DNA of 64,000 nucleotides, taken from NCBI GenBank assembly GCA_900551245.1, contig URVC01000017.1, positions 1-64,000 of the forward strand, written 5' to 3'. This stretch comes from an uncultured bacterium. Lineage in GTDB: Bacteria; Verrucomicrobiota; Lentisphaeria; Victivallales; Victivallaceae. The notes beneath the pieces were generated by a model. That model was not told the DNA's origin. It was given only the letters and a program-made list of their open reading frames with translations, and ran no database searches. This document shows, in pieces, positions 46,912 through 55,126 of this stretch (position 1 is its first letter; each line of letters starts with the position of its first letter). Position numbers and translations under genes: made by a program.

Positions 46912-46923
46912 ACAATTAATTGT
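46912..46923. promoter_or_regulatory. Operator-like palindrome ACAATTAATTGT on GH2 -10
   Basis: A perfect 12-bp palindrome overlaps the -10 (TACAAT, 46924-46919) of the GH2 promoter. Further out, AACTGTCTT (46897-46905) and AAGACAGTT (46990-46998) form a 9-bp inverted pair, the second at the -10 of the LacI gene. Confidence 0.6.
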
Positions 46924-46947
46924 ACTCCTTCTCACGAAAAAATGCAA
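46919..46947 (-). promoter_or_regulatory. Promoter of GH2 gene
   Basis: On the minus strand TTGCAT (46947-46942), 17 bases, TACAAT (46924-46919). Confidence 0.7.
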
Positions 46948-46974
46948 GGAGAAGTGCGAATTTTCTGGAAAAAT

Positions 46975-47003
46975 TTGCAAATTACTCCCAAGACAGTTAT
47001 AGT
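46975..47003 (+). promoter_or_regulatory. Promoter of LacI-type regulator
   Basis: TTGCAA (46975-46980), 17 bases, TATAGT (46998-47003). The same two hexamers and spacing occur before the LacI gene at 60439. Confidence 0.75.
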
Positions 47004-47027
47004 AGAAAAAAGCGAGGAATTTTCTTC

Positions 47028-48035
47028 ATGGTGACGATCAAAGAGGTGGCGGCGCGCGCCGGCGTTCCGGAAAAGACCGCGATGCGGGCGCTCTCCGGCC
47101 GGACACTCGGCGTGCGGAAAGACGCCCGCGAACGGGCGGAACGGGTGCGGAAGGCGGCGGCGGAGCTGGGCTACCAGCCGTCGGCCATCTCCCGCGCCCT
47201 CCGGCAGGGGAAAACCCGGACCCTCGGACTGCTGACCGGATGCATCACCAACCAGTACTACGCCGCCCTGGCGGAAACCGCGATGATGGAGGCCTCCCGC
47301 GCCGGCTACCGGCTCCTGCTGGAACTGACCGGGTCGCAGCCGGAGCGTGTCGCCGACGGCGTGAAGAATTTTCTCGCCTCACGGGTGGATGGCATCCTCA
47401 CGACCGAGGCGGCGGGCGAACACGCCGTCGGACGGGTTCTGGCGAAGCGGAAGTTCCCGGTCATGCTCTTCGACACTCCGTCAAAGGAGGGGTTCAGCGC
47501 AGTCTATGCGGACTACTCCCGGACGATTCCGGCGGCGGTCCGCCACCTTGCCGCACGCGGGCGCAGAAGGATCACCTTTCTGATCCATCCTTCCACCAGT
47601 CTGCTCCATGCCCGGCTGTTGGCGCTCTTCCGCGACAGCTGTCTCGTCGCCGGAGTGGAACCGGAGTGCCTCCCGGCCGGTACGCTCGACGAGATGGCCG
47701 GTCACGCCGAACGGCGTCCTGAAGCGGTGCTGATCTACGGCAACTACAAGCTGATCCGCTTTCTGCGGCGCGCCGCGGAGCTGCCCGGCTATCAACCGGA
47801 TGCGGTCGGCTTCTTCAACCCGTGGAGCTGGCACACCCGGCAGCCGGGGCTCACCGGCGCGATACTGGCGCCCTCGGAGGAGATGACCCGCGCCGCCGTC
47901 CGCGAACTCATCGCCGAGGCGGAAGAGCAGAGTCCTGCCCGCACGATCGCATTCGACACGGAGTTCTTCCCGGCGGAGGAGTTCGGCCGGATCCACGCGC
48001 CGGACCTCAACGCCGACTTCCTGCCCCGGGAGTGA
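47028..48035 (+). CDS. LacI-family transcriptional regulator
   Basis: A 335-residue repressor. The N-terminal helix-turn-helix (VTIKEVAARAGVPEKTAMRA) and hinge (ELGYQPSAISRALRQGKTRT) are LacI-like, with EKTAMRALSG where PATVSRVLN is usual, so it should recognise a non-standard operator. The sensor domain has the usual periplasmic-binding elements (LGLLTGCITNQYYAALAETA, RVDGILTTEA, RHLAARGRRRITFL). The start at 47028 is preceded by GAGGA. It is divergent from the GH2 gene and very probably represses it and itself. Confidence 0.9.
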   Translation: MVTIKEVAARAGVPEKTAMRALSGRTLGVRKDARERAERVRKAAAELGYQPSAISRALRQGKTRTLGLLTGCITNQYYAALAETAMMEASRAGYRLLLELTGSQPERVADGVKNFLASRVDGILTTEAAGEHAVGRVLAKRKFPVMLFDTPSKEGFSAVYADYSRTIPAAVRHLAARGRRRITFLIHPSTSLLHARLLALFRDSCLVAGVEPECLPAGTLDEMAGHAERRPEAVLIYGNYKLIRFLRRAAELPGYQPDAVGFFNPWSWHTRQPGLTGAILAPSEEMTRAAVRELIAEAEEQSPARTIAFDTEFFPAEEFGRIHAPDLNADFLPRE

Positions 48036-48050
48036 AAGCAGCCAGCCCCG

Positions 48051-48066
48051 GAAATCGTTCGATTTC
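48051..48066. repeat. Operator-like inverted repeat GAAATCG-TT-CGATTTC
   Basis: Seven-base perfect arms (48051-48057 and 48060-48066) with a 2-base centre, between the LacI gene and the arginase-family gene. The size and symmetry fit a dimeric regulator site. Confidence 0.5.
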
Positions 48067-48187
48067 GCTCCGATTGCAACTTGACGGGACCGGGTTTTCG
48101 ATGTAGTTTTCCTTCCTGCGAGTTCTCCCATTGCCGCCGAAGCGGGGGAGCTGTCGACGACCGGCGGCAACAACTTTGAGGTGCAGC

Positions 48188-49039
48188 ATGAAAACCATTC
48201 GCTTACTCTATCCGGACTACGTCAGCGGCGGTCTGGAAACCTACTATCTCGGGGCCGCTCTGATGGCCGCCATCCTGCCGGAAAACCGCCGCCAGCCTCT
48301 GGTCAAAGTTTCGATCGCCCCGCCTGACGGAAAAGAGAAACCCATCCGCCACGGCCTCTATGCAGAAGCGGAGGTGTTGGCAGGCATCGCGGATGCGCAG
48401 AGAAAAATCGCGGCCGAACAGCCGGACCGCATCATCACCATCGGCGGGAACTGCATGGTTTCCCTGGCTCCGTTCGACTATCTGCACGGCCGGTATGAGA
48501 ACACCGGCATCGTCTGGATCGACGCTCATCCGGATGTCTCCACGCCGAATGACGGCTACCCCAACGCGCACGCCATGGTGTTGGGCTCCCTCATGGGGAA
48601 CGGCGCGCCCCAGCTGGCCGGCATGCTGAAACACCGCCGGTTCCGGGCGGATGAGATTCTGTACGTCGGATTGCAGCCGCTCCACTCCTATCAGGAAAAC
48701 TTTCTGAACGGCGCCGGAGTCTCCTACAAAATCCAGCGGGATGAATTCGTCTCCGACGGCGAAATCAGGAACTTTCTGGATCGTTTCGAACACATTCTGA
48801 TCCATTTCGATGTCGATGTGCTCGATGAGCATCTCTTTCGCGCCACCTACTTCGCCAATCCGGAACTCACCGGAGACGGTTCCGGCGGCGGCAGAATGAC
48901 GCTGGAAAAACTGACCGCGGTGCTGCACGGCATCGCCGACCACTCCGACGTAGTCGGCTTCACCATCGCGGAATATCTGCCGTTTGAAGCCGAAAAACTG
49001 CACAACATGTTCGCCGGCCTCCGGCTGTTCACCGACTGA
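48188..49039 (+). CDS. Arginase/agmatinase-family ureohydrolase-like protein
   Basis: A 283-residue protein with the two metal-binding signatures of the ureohydrolase family: WIDAHPDVSTP and IHFDVDVLDEHLF (Asp/His ligands of the binuclear Mn site), with GGNCMVSLAPFDYL for the first histidine-containing GGDH-like segment. In that segment the usual His is replaced by Asn-Cys (GGNCM), so the metal site is altered. Family members cleave arginine, agmatine or formiminoglutamate; none can be chosen here. The start at 48188 follows GAGG by six bases. It stands alone, convergent with a GH gene. Confidence 0.75.
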   Translation: MKTIRLLYPDYVSGGLETYYLGAALMAAILPENRRQPLVKVSIAPPDGKEKPIRHGLYAEAEVLAGIADAQRKIAAEQPDRIITIGGNCMVSLAPFDYLHGRYENTGIVWIDAHPDVSTPNDGYPNAHAMVLGSLMGNGAPQLAGMLKHRRFRADEILYVGLQPLHSYQENFLNGAGVSYKIQRDEFVSDGEIRNFLDRFEHILIHFDVDVLDEHLFRATYFANPELTGDGSGGGRMTLEKLTAVLHGIADHSDVVGFTIAEYLPFEAEKLHNMFAGLRLFTD

Positions 49040-49067
49040 GCGCGGCCATTCCGCCGGAAGGCTCACT

Positions 49068-52000
49068 TCAGCGGAACCAGATGCCGAAGCCGTTCCGGTA
49101 GAGGTGATTCTTCCGGGTGCCGCTCCAGGTGAGCTGGGTGAGCCGCCCGGCGCCGTCGTTATCGTCGAGCGCGACGTCGAACCGCACCGGAGAACCCGGA
49201 GCGAGGCGCAGTTCCGTCCACGGAATTGCCAGGGTGGCACTATACCCCTCCGCCGTGTCACGCACCTGCCAGCGCAGTGCCGCAATATCCACCTTGCCCT
49301 GCCCTTTCAGAAATGCCGGATGCCCCTCCGCCGCCGGACAGAGGAACAGCCGGAACACGTTACGGGTGTACTCCCGCCGCTCCATGTCAGAGAGCGGCGC
49401 GCGGTCGAAAAAGAGCTCCAGCCCATCCATCTCCCACGGCGTCGACGGCAGATACCGCCCCCGGCGGGAATCCTTCACCTCGAAGCGGAGATGGAAATAT
49501 TGCTCATCCGCCGCTGCGGAAAACTCCATCGAGGAATTCTCAGGATCATACTCCGGCGCCTTCCCGAAGGTCAGCCGGTCCGGCGTGCCGAGGTGCACTG
49601 CCGCCCCGCCCCGCAGCAGAGAAACCGCTTCCACCGGCAGTGAAACCGTCTGTGTCCTCGTGCCGTCGTACACCATCACCTTCACCGTTCCTGCCGGGAG
49701 ACGGGTCCCGTCCGAAACCGCAACCGGCAGCAGAATGACCGCGGTTTTCCCCGGCTCGAGCCGCAGTGGAGAGGAGCCGGGCGATGCCGCCTTCGCTCCC
49801 GGTGCGGAGACGAGCCGCACCCGGAGATTCTGCAGCTCCGAACGGTAACTGCGAAACTCCACCGCAACCGCCGGCACTCCCTCTTTGACGAAATATCCGG
49901 CCCGGGTGATCCGGTACCCCGTCTCCGACACAATCCGGCACTTTTTCAACGCCTGAACCAGTGCATCCACATCCTTTTTCCCCTTGATGTAGAGCGGGTC
50001 GCGCGGCACACGAAGTTTCGGGTTCCATTTGACCGGATTGCCGAAGAGGTCGAAGAGTTCCACCTCATCCGCCCCCGGCAGTGCGATGTCAAATTCCAGC
50101 CCGGTCGCATAGTTCCACAGCGCGGCAATCGGCTTCCCGTCCCGCTGCCGGTAGACGTAGAGCGTAACGCCACGCGGCGTCTCCAGCCGCGTCACCGGCA
50201 CCGCCCCCTCCAGGAAGCGGGCAAAGGCGTTGCCCGCGACATAGTGCTCCGACGGAATCAGGTGCCGCACCACCCGGCTCACCGCGTAACCGTAACCGGG
50301 ATGGCGGTCCCGGCGGAAGAACATGCTGTCCGGCAGCAATGTCTCCTGCCGCACTCCCTCCCCCAGATCGACCAGCATCCGCCGGATGAAGTGAAACGCG
50401 CGCCCCTTGCTGGCATCGACCGGATGCGGCGGATTGTCATAGAGGTAGTAAAGTTCGGTGTTCCAGAGCGGCAACCCCTGACGGAACGAGGCGATGGTCC
50501 GGCGGATCGAATCGATCGCCGTCCGCGACGGGTTCGGCGACCCCTCCTCCCGCGAGGAGTAGGGATGAAACGAGACGATGTCGGTGTACTGAAATCCGCC
50601 CGCCTTGCCGAACCGTTCCAAAAACACCCCCATCTCGCCGCCGTGGTCGCCGGTGACGTTCGGAGCGACCACCTTGATTGAAGGATCGATCTTGCGGCAC
50701 TCCTCGAAGGCGATCTTCAGGAGTTTCACGTAGTCCTCCGGCGTGGTGGTGAGATTCGCTTCGTTCAAAATCTCCCAGTAGAAAATCCGCCCCTTGAAGT
50801 GGCGTACCGTGGTTGCCACATAACGCCGCCAGTCTTCGAAATCCGGCAGGACGGCCGGATGCCCGTGAATTTTGAAGGTCTCACTCAATTTGCCACGCTT
50901 CAAAGCCCATTCCGGCAGATGGCGCTTCAGCAGATTGTTGCCGAGCACCCCCAGAATGAAACAGTTCTGCTTCCGGGCATGATCCACCAGATAGTCCGCC
51001 CGCCGGAAGTCGAACTTGCCCCGTTCCGGCTCGACGCTCTTCCACTCAAACGCCCGCCAGGCGCCGTTGCCGAGCCGCAGCAGACGCACCCCGCGATTGA
51101 CGGAAAGCCGGCTGTACTCCGAAAAATCAGCTCCTTTCAGATGGTACCACGCCCGACCGCCGTTGATGTCGGGGTATTCGAATCCGAAACTCTCCTCGCT
51201 CCCCAACAGGAAGTCCTTCGCGGGATCCACCGTTCCGGGCTGATATTTCCCGGTCACCGCGTAACAGCAGGGCCAGAGTGTCCCCTTCTCCCCCGACGCG
51301 GTGCGGAACTCGCCGCGGAGCGAATAGACGCCGTACTCCTTCCGCTCCACCGGCAACTTCTGCCGCACCACTTCGCCGCCGGGCGGGAGTTTCCCCTTCC
51401 AGCGCCGTTCGGCAAGTTTCGTTCCCCGATAGTCGTCGAACTCCCGCAGAATCACCTCCGCCTCAGCCTCCTTCGTCCCGTAATTGATTCCGCTCAGCGT
51501 GCAGACAAGCGGCGGCTCCCCGTCGATCCGGCAGTGGCGCGGCGAATCGAGGGCAAACTCCACTTCGCCCTTCGGCGCGAATGGCAGCAGCGTCTTCCCG
51601 GGCGAAAGCATCATCGCATCGATCCACACCGTGGCGTCGGAGCCTTCTCCCCATAACAGATCCATGAAATACCAGCGGAATCCCTTCTTCGGCGTGAAAG
51701 TGATCGAATAACGCTGCCACTCCTTCCCCAGAGTGAAAAACTTCCGGTTGCCGTTGTCCCACTCGCCGTTCCGCCGGGTCTCGTCCCGGGTGATGACCGA
51801 GAAGATCAGCGCGCGCAGTTTCACCGGTTTGCTGCTGCGGGCATAGAACGAAAAGGTATAGGTCGTGTCGTCACGCAGTGCAATGTCCGGCGAACGGAAC
51901 CCGAGCGGCACACGGTACGGGTTGTCGAACCGCAGCGACACTTTGCCGTGAACCGGCTGTTCCGGATCGGCGACCGGGGGGATGTTCCGCAGCTGACGAG

Positions 52001-52133
52001 GATCGGTGATATCGGCAAACCGCCGCGCGTCGTAATCGGTTCCGCCGAGTTCGAAACTCGCGTCCGGCAGCAGGTTCTCCGCCGACACGACGCCCCCGAG
52101 CAACAGGAGGCTCCACAACAGTTGTTTTCTCAT
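49068..52133 (-). CDS. Large secreted clan GH-A glycoside hydrolase
   Basis: A 1021-residue exported enzyme (signal peptide MRKQLLWSLLLLGGVVSA). The N-terminal 200 residues contain a CBM4/9-like jelly roll, the TIM barrel has FYWEILNEANLT (Glu458, acid/base candidate) and LWNTELYYLYD (Glu560, nucleophile candidate), and the C-terminal 200 residues form a CBM9-like domain (FHLRFEVKDSRRGRY, GLELFFDRAPLSDMERREY). The domain plan and motifs match the enzyme at 99-3518, so the two are paralogues. The ATG overlaps the stop of the CBM-like gene by four bases, giving coupled translation. It is the last gene of the pseudopilin operon. Confidence 0.78.
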   Translation of the reverse strand: MRKQLLWSLLLLGGVVSAENLLPDASFELGGTDYDARRFADITDPRQLRNIPPVADPEQPVHGKVSLRFDNPYRVPLGFRSPDIALRDDTTYTFSFYARSSKPVKLRALIFSVITRDETRRNGEWDNGNRKFFTLGKEWQRYSITFTPKKGFRWYFMDLLWGEGSDATVWIDAMMLSPGKTLLPFAPKGEVEFALDSPRHCRIDGEPPLVCTLSGINYGTKEAEAEVILREFDDYRGTKLAERRWKGKLPPGGEVVRQKLPVERKEYGVYSLRGEFRTASGEKGTLWPCCYAVTGKYQPGTVDPAKDFLLGSEESFGFEYPDINGGRAWYHLKGADFSEYSRLSVNRGVRLLRLGNGAWRAFEWKSVEPERGKFDFRRADYLVDHARKQNCFILGVLGNNLLKRHLPEWALKRGKLSETFKIHGHPAVLPDFEDWRRYVATTVRHFKGRIFYWEILNEANLTTTPEDYVKLLKIAFEECRKIDPSIKVVAPNVTGDHGGEMGVFLERFGKAGGFQYTDIVSFHPYSSREEGSPNPSRTAIDSIRRTIASFRQGLPLWNTELYYLYDNPPHPVDASKGRAFHFIRRMLVDLGEGVRQETLLPDSMFFRRDRHPGYGYAVSRVVRHLIPSEHYVAGNAFARFLEGAVPVTRLETPRGVTLYVYRQRDGKPIAALWNYATGLEFDIALPGADEVELFDLFGNPVKWNPKLRVPRDPLYIKGKKDVDALVQALKKCRIVSETGYRITRAGYFVKEGVPAVAVEFRSYRSELQNLRVRLVSAPGAKAASPGSSPLRLEPGKTAVILLPVAVSDGTRLPAGTVKVMVYDGTRTQTVSLPVEAVSLLRGGAAVHLGTPDRLTFGKAPEYDPENSSMEFSAAADEQYFHLRFEVKDSRRGRYLPSTPWEMDGLELFFDRAPLSDMERREYTRNVFRLFLCPAAEGHPAFLKGQGKVDIAALRWQVRDTAEGYSATLAIPWTELRLAPGSPVRFDVALDDNDGAGRLTQLTWSGTRKNHLYRNGFGIWFR

Positions 52134-53059
52134 TTTACATTCTCCATCTTCAGTGCGGCATCCTTGATCTGGAGCCAGTTGCAATCGCCAGCGGGAGTGA
52201 TCTGGATACGCAGCACCCCGCGGAACCGGGCGAGTTCCGGTGTCTTGAACTCAAAGGTGTAACGCTGCCACTCCGGCGTCACCAGTACCTTCCGGAACCG
52301 GTAGAAGTGTTTCTCGCCGGAGACCCAGCCGTCCGCCGTAAAAATAACCGGCAATTCCCGGTCCGCCTTCAGCCAGACCGAAGCCCGGTAGTTCCGGTTT
52401 CCCTCCGCCGGGAGACAGACGCTCTCCACACCGGCGCGAACCCCCTTTTCCGGCGTCAGTTTTACCGCATACCCTCCCTCAATGTGATCCTCCGCCGGAA
52501 TCAGTTCCAGAAGCGAGGCACTGTTGCGGAAGCGCCACAGAAGTTTCCATTGCAACACGAGGTCGGGAGAGGTTTCCACTTTGACGGAAGCCTGTTCCTT
52601 CTCCGCGAGCGGGAAGAGTTTGATATTCCGGACCATGACGGAGGCTGGCGCCTTGCACTCGACATAGGCATCCATCCGGGCCGTTCCATCGGTGGGCATG
52701 TAGAAAACTCCGGTGACACGCTTCCATGCTTCGGAGAATTCGGCAACATCCCAGCCGCAGCGGTATTGCTCCGGCTGCACCTCCGGTTTCACCGCGGTTT
52801 TCAGCACCGTCTGCGGCGGAACCTCCCCCACCCCGCGATATTCCAGCGAATAGCCATAATACCCTTTCTTCAACGGCGCTTTCCACGTGACGCAGCTCCA
52901 CTTGCCGGGCGCGGCGTGATACAGAAATTCTCCCTCTTTGACAACCACGTTGGAGCGCCCATACCGGTTCAGCTCCTGCGGCGCCAGATTCTCCGCCGCG
53001 AAAAGCGGAATTGCAATCCATCCGGCAAGGGCGGCAAGATAACATCTTTTCTTTGCCAT
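52130..53059 (-). CDS. Secreted tandem CBM-like protein
   Basis: A 309-residue exported protein (signal peptide YLAALAGWIAIPLFA). It appears to contain two jelly-roll modules of CBM4/9 type: residues 25-155 (PGKWSCVTWKAPLKKGYYGY, VFYMPTDGTARMDAYVEC) and 165-305 (YRASVWLKADRELPVIF, VTPEWQRYTFEFKTPELAR). No catalytic residues are evident, so it probably binds substrate or cell surface for the enzyme encoded next. AAGGAG precedes the ATG. It lies between the pseudopilin and the GH-A gene and overlaps the latter by four bases. Confidence 0.7.
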   Translation of the reverse strand: MAKKRCYLAALAGWIAIPLFAAENLAPQELNRYGRSNVVVKEGEFLYHAAPGKWSCVTWKAPLKKGYYGYSLEYRGVGEVPPQTVLKTAVKPEVQPEQYRCGWDVAEFSEAWKRVTGVFYMPTDGTARMDAYVECKAPASVMVRNIKLFPLAEKEQASVKVETSPDLVLQWKLLWRFRNSASLLELIPAEDHIEGGYAVKLTPEKGVRAGVESVCLPAEGNRNYRASVWLKADRELPVIFTADGWVSGEKHFYRFRKVLVTPEWQRYTFEFKTPELARFRGVLRIQITPAGDCNWLQIKDAALKMENVK

Positions 53060-53099
53060 GATTTTTTCTCCTTCGTTATGATGATCCGGCAGAAGACTT

Positions 53100-53300
53100 T
53101 TACCGATTCAAGTCGAACGACCACCCGGAGCCGCCGTTGAAGTCAATCCATTTGAGCGTAACCGGCCAGGGGCGGGACGCCACGGCACCGGAGGCAAACA
53201 GGAACGGAGCCTTCCGGTTGTGGACAAAAAACTTGACCAATGCCTCGGTGGCTCTCATCTGAGTATCCGATATGGGATCCGGGGCCAGAATCGCCTGTTT
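53100..53300 (-). other. In-frame continuation of the pseudopilin beyond TGA
   Basis: After the TGA at 53303-53301 the same frame stays open for 66 codons to a TAA at 53102-53100. The translation (MRATEALVKFFVHNRKAPFL, then FASGAVASRPWPV) fills the place of the family's C-terminal H-x9-DGH region, but the DGH is degraded to SGA. The 41-base distance to the next gene's ATG is normal for this operon, while 241 bases from the TGA is not. This looks like a recent nonsense change or readthrough. Confidence 0.7.
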
Positions 53301-53813
53301 TCATGAAACATATTCCGGCGGCGAATTCGACATCAATACGGTCCGGGGGGCCAGCTTCGGCAGTTTTCCACCGCGGATGCTTTGATAATCAGCGGTATCC
53401 GTCCAGTACTCCCAGCTGAATCCATCCACTTTAGGGGCACTGGACCAGGTCACCTGATAGGAGGAGAGGTAGATGGTGTCCTCATTCTCCTTCGGCACAT
53501 CCTGATACGAAGGACAGAACATCACTCCCTTCATCGACGGTTCCGACTCCGGAATTCCCAGATAACGGGCAAGATAGTCGCGGAGCAGATTCCCCTTGTT
53601 GTTGATGACCTTGGGCAGTTGATCCCGGAAGTCGGAGCAGTACATCGAAGTAGCGGTTCCCAGCTGCTTCAAATTGCTGATGCAACTGGTCTCCTTCGCC
53701 GCCTCCCGCGCCCGGTTCAACGCGGGCAGCAGCATGGCGGCCAGAATCGCGATGATCGCAATAACGATCAGAAGTTCAATCAGCGTAAATCTGCGGCAAT
53801 CCGTTGGGACCAT
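53301..53813 (-). CDS. Prepilin-type pseudopilin, truncated by TGA
   Basis: A 170-residue prepilin-like protein as read to the first stop. A short basic leader (MVPTDCRR) is followed by FTLIELLIVIAIIAIL, NRAREAAKETSCISNLKQLG and a compact domain with FCPSYQD. Family members of this type are some 230-260 residues long and end in a DGH motif; here a TGA cuts off the last part, which continues in frame to 53100. The start at 53813 follows AAGGAG by seven bases, with a perfect TATAAT promoter upstream. It heads the operon with the CBM-like and GH-A genes, so the pseudopilin/enzyme pairing recurs. Confidence 0.8.
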   Translation of the reverse strand: MVPTDCRRFTLIELLIVIAIIAILAAMLLPALNRAREAAKETSCISNLKQLGTATSMYCSDFRDQLPKVINNKGNLLRDYLARYLGIPESEPSMKGVMFCPSYQDVPKENEDTIYLSSYQVTWSSAPKVDGFSWEYWTDTADYQSIRGGKLPKLAPRTVLMSNSPPEYVS

Positions 53814-53856
53814 ATCCTTTCTCCTTCTCTGTTCAACCACTCCGGTTCTGCCATTA

Positions 53857-53885
53857 ATTATAGCAAAAATCGCGGAAGAAAGCAA
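53857..53885 (-). promoter_or_regulatory. Promoter of pseudopilin-CBM-GH operon
   Basis: On the minus strand TTGCTT (53885-53880), 17 bases, TATAAT (53862-53857). Confidence 0.75.
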
Positions 53886-53943
53886 TGGGGGGAGGCCACT
53901 TTTCAAGAAATATTTTTGATACATTCTGAAACAAATGAAACAG

Positions 53944-53967
53944 CCGGAGTCTGCCACCATCCTCCGG
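53944..53967 (-). terminator. Weak hairpin after AraC-type gene
   Basis: CCGGAG (53944-53949) and CTCCGG (53962-53967) pair around a 12-base loop, followed on the minus strand by CTGTTTC only. A weak terminator for the AraC gene is possible. Confidence 0.4.
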
Positions 53968-53997
53968 AGGGACTTTCTTCGAGACAGGCAGGAAGAA

Positions 53998-54903
53998 TCA
54001 ACACGTCTCCGGGGGATGAGGCGTCTCCGGAACCTTCTCCTGCGCGGAAAAGATCTGCACATTCTTCAGGGATCTCTCGCGGAAATTGCTGGGAGAGAGC
54101 CCGCGGCGCTCCCGGAACAGATTCGAGAAATGAAACGGCGAAGAACAGCCGAGGCGATAGGCGATCTCCTTGATGGAGAGCTCCGTGTTTTTCAGCAGAT
54201 ATTCCGCGGCAAGCATCTTGCGGCGCAGATAGTATTCCCGGCATGACACCCCTTGAAAGCGGCGCATCAACCGGTCCATCGTCGAATGGGAAACTCCGGT
54301 CCGACGGACAAGTTCCGCAACCGAAAACGGCCGGTCCAGCAGATTTTCGATCTCCTCCCGAATCCGGTAGAACAGCGGCGGAAGCGCCGGCATCGGCTGA
54401 CCCGCATGGGCGAAATAACTCATGAGATAGTGGGTCTGCCCGATCAATTCCGGCTCGTCGCCGGGGTGATTGGTCCGGAGGAGTTTCCCCATCCGGCGCA
54501 GGCGGCGGCAGATCTCCTCCGGGTCCGGGAGGCGAAACTGCCGGACCGTATCCAGCCGGAGTCCTGCCGCGTACGCCTTGACCAGAGAGCCGCGAATTTC
54601 CAGCACCTGCTTCACATACGGACCGGTGGTGAAGGACTCCTGCATGTAGAGCGAATCCATCGGAATCACCATCGCCTCCCCCGCGTGCAGAATGTAATCC
54701 TTCCCCTCCACAACGTAGTGGATCTGCCCCGACAGCATGACGGAAAACAGCAGATAGGAGACACGGTGCATCTCCATCCGGTAGGGAGAGACCCGCTCCA
54801 CCTCCTCCTCGCAGAATGGGTAGACCGGCGGCTCCTCCTCCTGCTGAAAACTCCAGTAGTTGCACTCAAAGGAAAGTACGCCATGAATGTCCGTCCGCCC
54901 CAT
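53998..54903 (-). CDS. AraC-family transcriptional regulator
   Basis: A 301-residue regulator with an N-terminal cupin-like sensor (YLLFSVMLSGQIHYVVEGKD, HAGEAMVIPMDSLYMQES) and a C-terminal pair of helix-turn-helices (FSVAELVRRTGVSHSTMDRL, SIKEIAYRLGCSSPFHFSNL, RERRGLSPSNFRERS) typical of AraC/XylS. AAGGAGG lies five bases before the ATG at 54903; the in-frame GTG upstream overlaps that site. It is divergent from the (alpha/alpha)6-barrel enzyme and upstream of the pseudopilin-GH operon on the same strand, and may activate either. Confidence 0.92.
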   Translation of the reverse strand: MGRTDIHGVLSFECNYWSFQQEEEPPVYPFCEEEVERVSPYRMEMHRVSYLLFSVMLSGQIHYVVEGKDYILHAGEAMVIPMDSLYMQESFTTGPYVKQVLEIRGSLVKAYAAGLRLDTVRQFRLPDPEEICRRLRRMGKLLRTNHPGDEPELIGQTHYLMSYFAHAGQPMPALPPLFYRIREEIENLLDRPFSVAELVRRTGVSHSTMDRLMRRFQGVSCREYYLRRKMLAAEYLLKNTELSIKEIAYRLGCSSPFHFSNLFRERRGLSPSNFRERSLKNVQIFSAQEKVPETPHPPETC

Positions 54904-54932
54904 TTTCACCTCCTTGGAATCTGCGGGAATTC

Positions 54933-54961
54933 AACATACACCGGCATGGCACTTTCCGCAA
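54933..54961 (-). promoter_or_regulatory. Promoter of AraC-type gene
   Basis: On the minus strand TTGCGG (54961-54956), 17 bases, TATGTT (54938-54933). AACATACA here and TGTATGTT at 55022-55029 form a long-range inverted pair. Confidence 0.6.
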
Positions 54962-55067
54962 CCGGAAGAGGGGAAATTTCTGCAAATAAAGCGGATTCGC
55001 CGGAAATGCCTTTGATCCTGATGTATGTTTTCCGGGCTGATTCTGTATGCCGAAACGCATTTAAAAC

Positions 55068-55096
55068 TTGTTTTCATCTGCAATTTCCACTATAAT
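55068..55096 (+). promoter_or_regulatory. Promoter of (alpha/alpha)6-barrel glycosidase
   Basis: TTGTTT (55068-55073), 17 bases, TATAAT (55091-55096). The start near 55103 leaves a leader of about 24 bases. Confidence 0.75.
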
Positions 55097-55126
55097 AAAA
55101 GCAGAAAAACAACAGCGGGATAAAGG

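Noticed and set aside
53301..53303. TGA in the pseudopilin as a selenocysteine codon
   Set aside because: No hairpin of bacterial SECIS type is evident just after the TGA, and the family has no Cys at this place. Nonsense mutation or readthrough is simpler.
54946..54961. TGGCAC followed by GCAA on the + strand, resembling a sigma-54 element
   Set aside because: The GG and GC dinucleotides are 10 bases apart, not 12, so it does not fit; a sigma-70 promoter on the minus strand explains the sequence better.
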